A DNA stretch of 64,000 nt from Mercurialis annua (lineage: Eukaryota; Streptophyta; Magnoliopsida; Malpighiales; Euphorbiaceae), in the NCBI RefSeq assembly GCF_937616625.2, contig NC_065570.1, forward strand, positions 6,520,001-6,584,000. The letters run 5' to 3'. Shown here in pieces: positions 1 to 11,395 of this stretch. The notes beneath the pieces are model-generated. The model worked only from the letters and a program-made list of their open reading frames with translations. It searched no databases and had not been told where the DNA came from. The translations under genes and the position numbers were made by a program. Position 1 is the stretch's first letter. Every line of letters starts with the position of its first letter.

Positions 1-1854
1 TTTTTTATAATTTTTGATTTTAATTTTGTAAATCCAACTCACAAATTTTTTAGTGGTCATAATAAACATTTTTATCGCATTATCACTGACAGCCAAATCT
101 ATTACACATGCTTAAGCTACCTATTTCACTTTAATTTTTCTTATTTTTGGGCTTTTTGTTTGAGACAAAGATTTTTTTTTTCAGGCTCTGCAACATTAAG
201 CCCGCTTTAATTGCAAAACAATCCATTAGGTATACCAACTTTCAGAATTCTCCTTCCACACATTCTATTTATATATTTTCTACTTTACTTTTAAAGGACG
301 AAATGTGACAACTGACAAACATTCTAGTTTATTTTTTTATTAAATTTTGCAAAAAAAAAATAGTGAAAAACCCATAAATTCTATATACAATCGGAACTCG
401 AAAAATAAATTTATATCCGCGCTGAATCTGAGACGAATTTAAACTCACGTTTAAACGACTCAACTTCGATTAAATATATCTAAATTCGGCCTTTAAACAA
501 GTATAGACAGAATTTTAAGTTAGGAGGGTGTTCTTGTAGCTGCTAAATATTGATTATCTCCGATTACTTTTTACTCCTTTTAGTTTTTTTAATTATCATG
601 CCCTTTTTTCTGTATTATAGTTATTAATCGTTTTCTCCTATATTTGAGTTTTTGCCACAACGCAATGGACGTTTTAATCTTTTAAAAGAAAAAAAATCAC
701 TATTTTACAAAAAAATATTATCTATACACTGTCCATGACCTTATTTGTAGATAGACTCAATAATATTAACACATCATTAAATGTATTAGAATTTTTATTA
801 AATAAATTATATTACTAATATTTTTTAATGACGTATAATAATATAGTTGTTTTTATCCATAAATAATGTAATTTACATACATATATAGATACTTTTTGAT
901 TTTTACATAATCTAATAAATGAATTTTCTGTTGAAATCATGTGTATTATGACTTTATACATGAACTAATTGTCTGAACGACAAGCAGTACTCCTGGCCCC
1001 TGAATTAAATAAGAACTCAACTAATTAAATAACTTGATCAAATAAACTCACACATTAATTGATACTTGTTTAAATCACGAAACACCATTAAATCCGCCAT
1101 TGATAAGTACCTCTCAAAATTACTTCCTTTTTCCCCTTTTTAACAAATTGAAGATGAAACTCATTAATGATGAACACAATCATACATAAATAACACAATA
1201 ATTTTGCATATAATTTTTGTTTGTCATATCGTTTTCCATATCTTGAATACTAGCTATGGCTTTAAATAGGTAAATATTACATAATTTTAGCTAATGTTTA
1301 TTTTTCAATTCTTTTCCGAAGATAAAAACTTTCATAGATAATAACGAAAATTACATAAATGAATAATCACTCAACAAATTGAAAGAACTTTTATGCTGAG
1401 AGCTGTTTAATACAGTCATCGATTAAGCCTATTCACCCATTAAAAAGTTACACAAATACATAAATAGTTCAAATATCGAGACAATGATCTTGAAACTGCT
1501 TAATGCTTAAAACTTCAAATTTTTCAAGTCTCATTTAAATATAGATTTAAAAGACTTTCAATCTGCTAGATCCGTTAAAATTTTATATTTTCCGATTTTC
1601 ATCTTCAAAAAAATTCTAAAAAAATTAAAGAAATCGACAAGAAAATTGGAAAAAAAAAATAAAAAAATATAAATAGATTTGTTTTATGTAAATTTTAATT
1701 TTTTTTTACAATTTTTTATTTTAAATTATTAGTTAAATTTTTTTAGATAAGAAGGTGTTTTGTATAATTGATAACATTACCCTCTAATTAGAATATAGGT
1801 TAAAAATGAAGAACTATTTTAATTTTTTTTCAGATGAAAAGAGACCGATTTAAT
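1..1854. other. AT-rich intergenic DNA, no gene seen
   Basis: Very AT-rich with frequent stops in all frames. I find no coding similarity, RNA gene or clear repeat boundary. Confidence 0.6.
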
Positions 1855-1862
1855 GCTACGGG

Positions 1863-3085
1863 CAGGGGCGGAACCACGTTTAGGCTCGGGTAGGCTCGAG
1901 CCCGGGCTGCCGTGGAAAAATTACAAGTCGGAAATAGGATCGTTAAATTTAGAGGTTAATATGCTTGTAGATCCGGTTAGGCTATAGCTTCTAGCCCTGG
2001 CTGAGATTCAGAGTTAGAGGCTCCCGTGAAGGAGTGAAGAGGTTGGAGCTCTGTTCGACCGCCGCCGCAGCTGTGTATTAACCCTAATGTTGTACTGGAG
2101 AAGACGATTATTTTTTAGTTTTTTAGTTAGAAGACAAACGACATCGTTTGGCCTTCCATTTAATGTGAAAAATAAGGGCCTAAAAGCCCCTTACTGTTTC
2201 AATCAACGTAGGCTTGACAAATTTAAAGGGCCTTTTAACCATAATGTCTTAATGATGTCTTATAATATTTGCTTTTTCTTTTCTTTAAGGAAATGTCTTA
2301 TAATATCTGTTGCATATGAGTTTTTCACAACTCTACAATAATATCTAAAAAATTTACTAAATATTTTAATCTAATTCATTAAATATTTTTTCAATTATCT
2401 TACTCAATTATTCTAATATTTTAATCTAGATATCTAGTTTTTATTTTTTTTAATTAAATTGGAAATCTTCAATAATATATTACTAATTATAATAATTATT
2501 AAAATAAATCTTTTAAAATCAAATCACCTCTAGTTTTGAGTAAAGTTTTTTTCTTTTATATTTTATTTATACAAATTAACTTAATTAATTTATATTTTTG
2601 TGTAATAATAATTTTAAATTATATACTTTTCAGTTTTTTTTTAGTAATGAAAAAATATATATCAAAATCCTCTTAAGTAAAAGTCATGTTCGGTAAATGT
2701 ACAACATCCATTGCTAATGATTCATTCATATTAAAAGAGTTTAATCCTTTCAGTTAATTACGAATGGTATAAATTTACCGAACATGACGTCTCACAATTT
2801 AAGTGAATTTGACATCCAATGATAAAATATATGAAATTAATTAGACTACTATAAATAAATGTTTTGAATTTTATTTTTTTGATAATTTATGAATGTTTAA
2901 TTTATGATTTTTTGTTAATTCTTAAAAAAAGAAATTGATAAAAACTAATCAAACAAATAAATTAAAATTATGAATAATTTTTTTATTAGAACATCAAAAT
3001 TTATTGTACACTTTAATCATCATTTCGGGTTAAAAGAGGGATGATATTAAGCCCGGGCTGGAAAAAAATCCTGGTTCCGCCACTG
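1863..3085. mobile_element. Non-autonomous hAT-type DNA transposon
   Basis: The left end CAGGGGCGGAACCA and the right end TGGTTCCGCCACTG are inverted repeats with one mismatch. They are flanked by a perfect 8-bp direct repeat GCTACGGG at 1855-1862 and 3086-3093. An 8-bp target duplication with CAGNGGCGGA-type ends is the hallmark of hAT elements. Subterminal CCCGGGCT segments are also inverted (near 1900 and 3050). Inside, an inverted pair (about 2683-2703 and 2775-2793, core GTTCGGTAAA / TTTACCGAAC) forms a second hairpin. No transposase frame of useful length exists in 1.2 kb, so the element would need a transposase from elsewhere. The perfect target duplication suggests a fairly recent insertion. 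Confidence 0.88.
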
Positions 3086-3093
3086 GCTACGGG

Positions 3094-4532
3094 TGTATAT
3101 GGAACCTGAAAACCCAAAATAAGATATTATGAAAAAAAATTCTATGTCGGGATATAAACGCAAAAAAAATAAGGCGGAATTTTTTTAAGTAATTAGACTT
3201 ATTTCTTCACATTTATACATTTTTTAAATGGCTTCTAGAATATTTTTGGTTGTGTTCTAACTTAACAAATCTGGATTAAAGGAATATTCAAAGAATATCT
3301 TTGAGGCTAATGTTGGATTTTGCCTAATTATAACTCTTCTTCTTCATTAATTGTTTTCAAGTGAGATTTTGAGATAAAAATTCACTTCTAGCGAGAGAAA
3401 CCTTTTATACATTGTTTAATATGTTAATCACTAATTTTATTAAGTTTCATTTCTTGGTGTTTTTTTAAACTCAAATATTTATAAGCTAAAATGTATTTTT
3501 AGGTTTTTAATACACTAAAAAGAACAATTGATGTTGAGAGATTTTGTAAACGCATACATTAGAAGTTTAATGGTTATAAAATTTTTGGTATTAGAAAAAA
3601 TCAGGTTGAAAATGTGATTATTAGTATTGTATTTTCAAGATTTTTATTTCTGGTCCAGGAGAGATATTAATAATGGAATATTCGAAGGAATACATACCTT
3701 GGAGATAAAATGTAAGTGGTTGTTGAATTACTATGGATCTCACTTTTCTGTTGTTTATCTTATACTCTGATTAAATTAGTTATTAGTTATCCGAATTTCT
3801 TGTGTAAAATCTATAAATTTTAGTCATCCGAATTTCTTCAATCAAAACGGTGCCATATTTATAAGTTTTTGGTTATCGTTTTCTGTTTGGGATACTTTTT
3901 AAAGAAATAAATGAAGATGACAAAGATGACCAATGTGTAAAAGCAAGTATGATTGGTTAGCAGGATTGAATGAACATGGTGCATACACATATTCTCTCAA
4001 AAGAAAGCATTGAAATACTAAAAAGAAAATGACGTGAAAGTGCACATATCATCTCTATATAGAGCCAAGTGATTTCATTTCATATTATAGCATTCTGTCG
4101 TGTTTCATTATTTATGAATTTTTGATACATGATTGAAACTTCTTGCGTCCAAATTTATAACACATGCCCGAGCTAGTAGCACGCAAATACACACCAAAAA
4201 GAAACATTTAGATACGGATGTGGATGTGGATATAGATGCGGTGAAATAGTGTTATTTAAAAAAATATGGATGTCCAAAATATTTTCTTTAACACATTTTC
4301 TAAATAGAAAACGTAAATTGAATGAAGTATTATCTAAAACCTTAACTTAAAAAGTAATTTGCTATTTTAAATTTTTTAACCTTTTTGGAAACTATGGTCC
4401 CATTATGCCGATCTAAAAAAAAACAATAAAAATGATAAAATAGCATAATAGAGTAATAAGAAAATATATATAAAAAAAAGAAAAACTGATACGTATAAGA
4501 ATGATCACTCATCCTATAAAACGGTAACAATC
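3094..4532. other. AT-rich intergenic DNA, no gene seen
   Basis: No coding region recognised. A TATA-like TCTATATAGAG lies near 4053-4063 but has no gene downstream, so I do not call a promoter. Confidence 0.5.
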
Positions 4533-6167
4533 TGTAATATCCCGTATTTTTTCGTCATGGTTTTGTTGTGTTTCCGATTTAGTTTCGGATTATTAATGGT
4601 GGACTTAGCAAGTGTGAAACTTTAATTGGGGTTGGAGTTGTATCTTGTATGTGTCGCATGTGTCGTGTGAGTTTTCGATGGCGATTTGATTTGTATCCGG
4701 ATTATAATCGATGTTGTGTTCGTGCGCCTTCTGAATCTGACATGTTTTGATAAAAACATCTATATCTCCCAATTGCACCGTTGGATCGGGTTCATCTTTG
4801 GATATGCTGTGCATGAAAACAAGTTGACCGTTAGATCCAAATTTAAGACGCGTTGGAGGCGCGATGGATTGCACAATCGTGCACTGTGCTGTTACGGAAA
4901 TTCAGGCGTTTAAAAGACCTGTTACGTTTTTAAACCCTATTTTCCATATTATTTTGTTTTCTATCAACCCTAGCCGACTCCCTCACCCTCAAACACACTC
5001 TGAAACATTCTACCCTCATCCCTTATCATTAGCTTTTGGATTCGGTAAGTAATTCACATCTTTTTCTTCATTATTCTTTTATTCGATATCGTAACGTCGT
5101 TTGTGTTTGGTGATGTTCTTCATGCTAGCTTCATATCTGAAGTCTTTATCTATGTTTTATCTGTATCAATCATTCTCGATCATCCTTACGCGTTGGAAAC
5201 ATTTTCGGTACGTAAAAAATCCTTCTGTTCCTATGCCGTGTCGATTGTCGTTTACTGTTAGTGTTGTAACTATTGTCCTCTTTGATTTCGTTGCTGCCAT
5301 TGCTAGGGTCTGTGACCTATGAGGGCTGAAGTAGTTAGTCCTTTTGTTTATGATTGTGATTATTCCATCGTTGTTCCTGCCATTGTCAATTTCGGCCTTC
5401 ATCCGAATTGGTTTGTTCGGCTACCATTATGCTGTTGTCCATTGTTCTAAATTCTTGAGCAGTGTATATATTTATGGGTGTCCTATAGAGTTGAAAGTTC
5501 TGCTATTTGAGTTTCATGCTTTTATTATGTCTTGTTATTGAACTCGGTTTTGTTTTTTTTGAAACCAAACAAGAGGAAATTACCCAAATTCATAAAAGTG
5601 TTTTAATTACTCATGTCTGAGATGGTGCATTAAAGAGATTATATGTATCTTGAGTTGCTACTGTCAAGGGTTCTTCTTACTCACACTCAACTTTGCCACG
5701 TTAGATGGGTTAAAAGAATTGGTACAAAGTGTTGGGTTATAAAGCATTTTCCTTTTAAATGCATGATTGGGGGGGTGGTTTATTTTTATTTGAATAAAAG
5801 AGTCGAACTTTATTTAAACTCTTAGACTATAGTAGTGCTAGTGATATTGTTATTATTTTACTCTGTTGTTTCGCCAGTTGATCTGATTACCTATTATTTT
5901 ACTTACACTAGCATATTATACTTGGAATTCTGGAATATATATATTATTGGCATGCTGTTGGAGTCTCGGGTTTGAACCGAGCATTTAATTATATATATGT
6001 TGTTTGTATAAACTGTTAGATTTAGGTTGAAATTTCGGTTGCTCTCGAGCAAGTTCTATGCAGATTTAATTATGATATTTGATGTTCCGCGAGGCTAGTT
6101 ACGGGTTTCGGTACGACCCTACCTATACCCTAGGGCCGGTCAGGATCTCTGAAATTGGGTTGTGACA
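4533..6167 (+). mobile_element. Solo LTR, Ty3/gypsy type, plus orientation
   Basis: It begins TGTAATATCCCG and ends GGGTTGTGACA. This is the same pair of ends, in opposite orientation, as the LTRs at 11396-14338 and 51873-55733. The last ~75 bp (constant CTAGGGCCGGTCA-type segment, then GAAATTGGG and GTGACA) are homologous to the U5 ends of those LTRs. No primer site follows and no internal domain is attached, so it is a solo LTR of 1635 bp. The flanking 5-mers CAATC and TGAAC do not match, so the insertion is old or one junction was lost by recombination. Small ORFs inside it are not genes. Confidence 0.78.
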
Positions 6168-6909
6168 TGAACGGTTTTTAATTTTTATAATAATATTCTG
6201 ATTTTTATTCCGTTGCAATTCTAGCCAAATTTTTATTTAATTGCTTTAATTGTTTAAATTTTTAGTTTAATTTATAAACTAACTCTGATATCAGCAAAAT
6301 TCATTTTTTAAAATTCCAAAATTTAACTTCTAATATTAAAAAGAATTGTTAAAATTTAATTCTAAATTCTTTAACTTTTCGGTGGTTAAAGGGGAAAAAG
6401 CTAAGAATTATAAAATAAAAAAAAGTCAATTAAAGATAATAGTATTGTATTGAGGTGAAAAATTAAAAACATTAAATTAATCAAAAAATAGTTAAAATAA
6501 TAACAACACATTGATATCATGCTATTTTTATAAAATAAAAAATTTTGGTTAAAATTAAATGATCTGTAAAAATTTGTATTTACTTTTTTATTAGGCTTAA
6601 AAATTGTACTATTTTTAAGTGGAAAAAAAAAAGACAAAAGACTTATAAGTAGGGTGGTAAGAGTTATTTTTAGATTAAAAAAATAAATATAAAACATGTT
6701 TGAGTATTTCTTTTTTACGTGAGGATGTGAAGGGCCTTGAGTTGAAGCTCAGAACAAGTTAGGGTTAAACGGGGTCATGTGCTACAGGTTGCAACTAAAG
6801 TATTTTCAATAAATTATTTTCTGGTGATAAACGGAGCCTAAATGTAGAAGTTTAATGAGGCATAAATTAACAAATTAATTTTAAATTATAAAATAGATAA
6901 AAAAAATAT
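6168..6909. other. AT-rich intergenic DNA, no gene seen
   Basis: No coding or structural feature recognised. A 98-codon minus-strand frame here (6401-6697) is Phe/Leu/Asn-rich, as expected by chance in AT-rich DNA. Confidence 0.5.
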
Positions 6910-6910
6910 A

Positions 6911-7200
6911 TTATTTCCGTCCCAATTAAAAAATGTCATATTTAATTTTAAGATATCTCATTTTAAAAGTTTTATTTTTATTTTTGAAAAATTATACCAT
7001 GAAATTTCTCTTTTTATTCTTATTTAAATCACCTTAAAAGAATTAATATGGAAAATTTCATCATTATTAATGACAAAATAAAAAAATATAAAAAAATAAA
7101 AATAATAAATATATTTTTAATATGTGTGTAAAAGTAAATAAAACTCCTAAAATGAAATAAAAAGAATATATATTAAAATATTTTAAAAAATAAATATTAC
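6911..7200. mobile_element. Probable degenerate Stowaway-like MITE (one terminus)
   Basis: TATTTCCGTCCCAATT at 6911-6926, followed by an AATGTCATATTT-type segment, resembles the Stowaway (Tc1/mariner) terminus CTCCCTCCGTCCCAAT. The other end is not recognisable, so the right limit is a guess. Confidence 0.4.
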
Positions 7201-7417
7201 TAATATTTATTGGAGAAAAGCAGTATTAAGAGATTTGATCGAGTACCAAAAACATAAGAGAGCATAGTAGACTTGTATCTAGTTGATTTTGTCTCCAAAT
7301 GTATTTCACAAAAATTCGATGATCCAACACAGTAACACTAATTTCTCATGAAAAAAAAATAATGGCAGTTGCCATATTAATATCATGAGTTTTTGTTATA
7401 TAATAATTTAAATTACA

Positions 7418-7499
7418 ATTCGTTTTTTATTAATTACAAAACTAGTTCAAAAACACTTATTCGTTTTTTAAAAATTACAAAACTAGTTCAAAAACACTT
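7418..7499. repeat. 41-bp tandem duplication
   Basis: Two adjacent copies (7418-7458 and 7459-7499) beginning ATTCGTTTTTT and ending AGTTCAAAAACACTT, with a few differences in the middle. Confidence 0.8.
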
Positions 7500-7597
7500 T
7501 ATAAAATATAAACATCGATTACAAAAACAACTGAACAAATCTTCTAAGATATTGGAGTAAATTAAAATTTTAAGACTTATTTATTTTAAGTCATATT

Positions 7598-7866
7598 AGG
7601 TAAAAAGTTCAAAAATAATTTTATATTTTTACTCAGATTTTTAAGACCCTTTCATGTTTTTCGAGACTCAATTATAATCTTCATATTAAAGAAATCTTAA
7701 AATTTGCACCTCTCTCTAAAAATATGAAGAGTCGTAATGAGTCTCGAAGAGGGGTGAATTTAAGGTTTCGTTAACATGAGGATCATAATTAAGCCTTAAA
7801 AAAACATAGAAGAGCCTCAAAAATTTGGGTAAAAATATGGAGATCATTTTTTAGCCCTTTTCCGGT
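7598..7866. mobile_element. Fold-back (MITE-like) element, unclassified
   Basis: The ~90 bp from 7598 and the ~100 bp ending near 7866 are imperfect inverted copies. Matching blocks include ATATTTTTAC, ATTTTTRAG, TATGTTTTT and AATTATRATC. Arm identity is moderate. No target duplication was identified, so limits are approximate. It does not share the termini of the Mutator-type MITEs to its right. Confidence 0.6.
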
Positions 7867-8388
7867 CTCATTGTGCTTTAGCAAAGTGAAAGGTGAAATA
7901 ATAGGCTTGGTGTTATTTGTTTAACTCCAAACAAGTATTAATTACTGTATAAATTTGCTGCTGGTATCCAATCAATTGATAAGAAAAATAATAGACTCGG
8001 TTGATTGAAGGAAATTTGTCAATCTTTACATAATAAGCTGTTTTTGTTCTACCAAATTCCTTAATTATAATAAAACTTAATGGTAAAAAAAACAAATCTT
8101 TTTGATTTTTATAAATCTATCAAACTTTTTTTTTTAAAGAATCAAAAACTTTATTAATGGATATTCGAAACAGTTATAAAGATAAGATATTTAGGAAAGT
8201 TTAAAAACCAATCCCGATAATCTGACAAAAAATGAGCATTACGGCATACACGCTAGAACGTATGCAATTTGATTCACATATCGCTTTACCAATAAAATAT
8301 TAAACTAAAAAAATTGTTTTGCTAAATCAATGCATTTATCAAAGATATTTATTTTTCTTGGCAGGTCTGGAAATTAGAGCCCGCTGAA

Positions 8389-8520
8389 CTAGTATTTTTT
8401 TGGATCGATCATTATTGAATCATAATGAACATCCAGCCCAAACTTCTCAAACCCATCAATCTCCACACATTCTGGCCTTTTCCTTTTGGAGTCCATAATC
8501 AACTCATCCTCATCTTCTCT
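8389..8520 (-). pseudogene. Short coding-like remnant, family unknown
   Basis: On the minus strand an open frame of about 44 codons runs into the stop at 8389-8391. Its residues look protein-like (acidic run EDEDELIM, then SKRKRPECVEIDG) in a region otherwise dominated by Lys/Asn/Phe/Leu noise. The frame is interrupted upstream by the MITE at 8543-8765. I do not recognise the family. The tail of a retrotransposon ORF is one possibility. Confidence 0.3.
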
Positions 8521-8542
8521 ATTTATGATAACTGCCAAGTAA

Positions 8543-8765
8543 AGAGATTTTTAGGTATACTCAGTCTAACACATCATCCGTGCACTAAACTATAATATAA
8601 TAACACGTCATTAAAATTATGGCAATCTTGTAAATTCGTTTATTACTTATTTACACATTTGAATAGTAATATTATAAAATTGCCATCATTTTAATGACGT
8701 GTCATTATGTGATAGGCTTAGTACACAAATGACGTGCTGGACTGAATCTAGCTAAGAATTTTTCT
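8543..8765. mobile_element. Mutator-type MITE, copy 1
   Basis: A 223-bp fold-back element beginning AGAGATTTTTAGG and ending AAGAATTTTTCT. Long terminal inverted repeats include AACACGTCATTAAAAT and its complement. The perfect 9-bp target duplication GCCAAGTAA flanks it at 8534-8542 and 8766-8774. A 9-bp duplication with long inverted repeats is typical of Mutator-like MITEs. Same family as 8878-9103 and 16162-16404. Confidence 0.85.
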
Positions 8766-8877
8766 GCCAAGTAATTATCTCTTGACATATTTACTTTCAT
8801 CCCTTCTCCTTTAGAACCGGATTAGATTATTTAATTTGAAATTTCTTTCCATTTCCTTACAGCAGGATTTGATATAG

Positions 8878-9103
8878 GAGAAATTTTTAGATAGACTCAG
8901 TTCATCACGTCATCCGTAAACTAAATCGATCATATCATAACACCTCATTAAAATGAAGGTATTTTTGTAATATCATTATTCAAAAGTGTATACAAATAAC
9001 AAACGAAATTATAAAAATACCCTTATTTTAATGAGGTGTTATGATATGATTGGCTCAGTCCACACGAATGACGTGTTAGACTGAGTTTATATAAGTATTT
9101 CTC
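8878..9103. mobile_element. Mutator-type MITE, copy 2
   Basis: A 226-bp fold-back element beginning GAGAAATTTTTAGATAGAC and ending ATAAGTATTTCTC. Inverted arms include AACACCTCATTAAAAT. It is flanked by a perfect 9-bp direct repeat TTGATATAG (8869-8877 and 9104-9112). It sits about 110 bp from copy 1. The two differ in loop and arm sequence, so they are independent insertions and not one duplication. Confidence 0.88.
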
Positions 9104-9112
9104 TTGATATAG

Positions 9113-9593
9113 TAAGATTTTTAAAAATCTTTTCATTTAGTTGTGCCACCTCAACGTCACCTTCTCCACTACAAACCCTAGCTGGGCTGGATGGACGGAT
9201 ATAATTGTCTCCAATATAAACGATAGTTCGCCGGACATTAACTCACATAATTGTCTCCAGTATCTATCAAACTTTTTTAAAAATTGTAAAATTATTTTAA
9301 TTTGGTCAAGTCACTCAAAATTTATTCAATTTTTCAAAATTGATTTAAAAATGATTTATCGGAACCATTTAGCATTCCAATTAATAACTATTTTTCTTTT
9401 AAATTTGAAAAAAATTACATATTCAATTGCTATTTTAAGCATAATTTAATCAATTTTGGAAAAAGTAGATATATTTCTAGCAAATTAGTCAAATTGTGAT
9501 AAATTTACAACTTCTAATATATACTTATGGATACATTTTCAAAAATTCAAAAAAAAATTGACTTTTTGACACCATTACGCCATATAATAAATG
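9113..9593. other. Intergenic DNA, no gene seen
   Basis: Contains a CT-rich stretch with AAACCCTAGC near 9172 and a repeated ATAATTGTCTCCARTAT (near 9199 and 9248). I see no supportable gene. Confidence 0.45.
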
Positions 9594-10074
9594 TCTAGTT
9601 TTAAAATGACTAAAACTGATGCGGGCTTTAATGAAAAGAAAAGAATCTATGGAATAGGAGTAGTCATCAGGAACTGGAGAGGAGATGTCATTAAGTCTGG
9701 GAATAAGAAATATGCAGGTGCAGTTGCTGTTAGCACAGGAGAAGCTGTGGCTATCCAAGATACAATGCATGGCTATAGAAGCTAATTTAACTCCCTTCAT
9801 AATCAAATCTGATGCGAATGTAGTAGTGGATTACTTCAATCACAGTTTAAAGTCTTGTAATGAAGTTGACTTGTTAGTTAGAGACTGCTTTTTGTTAGCT
9901 AACAATATGAAATGCCAGGGTTACCAATTTGTTAGCAGGAATGAAAATCGAGTAGCTCACTTTTTAGCTAGAAAATCAGTTAATGATAACGAGTATTATA
10001 ATGTTTGGGAGGAGTCTGTTCCCCCGAATATAATTCACATTGTATTGGCTGATCTCAGCTTAGTTTCTTTTTAA
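9594..10074 (+). pseudogene. RNase H-like (RVT_3) domain remnant with frameshift
   Basis: Two overlapping plus-strand frames form one plant RNase H-like domain of the kind at the end of non-LTR retrotransposon ORFs and related host proteins. The first frame gives TDAGFNEK (first catalytic Asp), then GIGVVIRNWRGDVI and STGEAVAIQD (the Glu). It goes out of frame near 9770. The second frame continues with AIEANLTPFIIKSDANVVVD (another catalytic Asp) and RNENRVAHFLAR, the characteristic C-terminal motif, ending at a stop at 10072-10074. A one-base shift therefore breaks it. No reverse transcriptase is attached. Family assignment is firm; the source element is not known. Confidence 0.8.
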
Positions 10075-10299
10075 TACAACTCTTTTTCCTAAAAAAAAAA
10101 ACTGATAATTCAATAGACATACAATTAACACATGTCAAAATATATCTAATTATAATTAACACATGTCAAATAATATTTATTTCATATTAAATAAAAATAA
10201 ACAAACCCGAATGCATCTCATCTCGACCCTAAATCACTACCACTTTTTTATCTAAAGCATTTTTTTTATTTCGACAGTTTCATTGTCGCCTCCACTATT

Positions 10300-10530
10300 T
10301 ATCAGAAAACAAACACTGAACAGAGCAACTATATTGATTGAAGTTTGTGATTACAAAAATTGAAATACAAACTACAAACCTAAAGCTATTTATACACTAA
10401 TTATGAGCGGGAAATGAGCTGTAACTACAGCTGTAATTTAGCTGTAATACAGCTATAATCTAGCTGGAAAAGACAGCCAATACAGCAACCATAAGGAGCT
10501 TCACAGCAGCAGCAATAATATGCTCTAATA
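10300..10530 (-). repeat. 3' LTR of the Copia-type element
   Basis: On the minus strand it begins TATTAGAGCATATT and ends CTGATA. Both LTRs share these TA...TA ends instead of TG...CA. It contains several AGCTGTAAT-type internal repeats. Confidence 0.88.
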
Positions 10531-10541
10531 TCCCCCCTCAA
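10531..10541 (-). promoter_or_regulatory. Polypurine tract
   Basis: Minus-strand TTGAGGGGGGA abuts the 3' LTR, the expected place and composition for plus-strand DNA priming in Copia elements. Confidence 0.75.
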
Positions 10542-11395
10542 GCTGGACATAAGTAGTTATGTTCAGCTTGAAATAGCTTTGTAGAAGTATTTGCAACAGC
10601 CTTGAAAAAATCTTGATGCCAGCAGACTGAAGCAATAGATTACTTCACACAACAACAATTTACATAAAAGAATATGCAGCAGTTTTGAAGCAGTTCTGGA
10701 ACATTGAAGCATCAATCTTCTTCAACACAACAGCCACAACATTTTGTATACATCAGCTTTGCAGTAAAATAGTAATTTGACAACAGCCATAAGTGCAGCC
10801 AGCAGCAGCAACAAAAGAAGTAGCAGAATAGCAGCAATAGAATAGGTAGTCCCAACATAAAAGTATCAACACTCATCACTCATTCAGGCCGCTTCAATTT
10901 TTTTTTTTTGCATATTTCTTGATAATATTGGTTTTAAGGCCACCGTTCAGTATTGGCAGTCTAATGAACAAGTGCTTTGTCTACCTTATTTCTCTTGAAC
11001 TCCCTAATCTGCTCCATGAACTATAGCAACAGCAGCCATAAACATCAAAGAGACCAAACTTCTCATTGAAGACTTTTATCAAACAGGTAATGAGCACTGC
11101 TGTAAAATGATTTTGTCTTACCAATTTGAAGATAGAACCGTTCCAATCAAATCAAAAAATTATCATGAAACTTTTTGCATAAACCAAAACAACAATCAAT
11201 CTAAATCGATTAACTGAAACATATCAGACATTGAACAAAGAAGAATCTGAAATTGAACAGTAGTTGATTGATACTGAAAAATTGACTAAGAAATAATCTG
11301 AGATTATAGATTGAAATTATGAGAAAAGAAAATTTCAGAACTTCAGAATGATAGAAATTGATTGATAACTAAACAAATCAGACATTGAATGAAAA

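Noticed and set aside
2087..2341. 84-codon plus-strand ORF
   Set aside because: It lies inside the hAT element, with composition expected of AT-rich noise and no domain.
4605..5541. Several overlapping ORFs of 60-90 codons on both strands
   Set aside because: They fall within the solo LTR 4533-6167, overlap on opposite strands and match no family.
9141..9449. 102-codon plus-strand ORF beginning with a non-ATG codon
   Set aside because: The first ~35 residues look plausible but the rest is Phe/Leu/Ile/Lys noise, and no domain is recognised.
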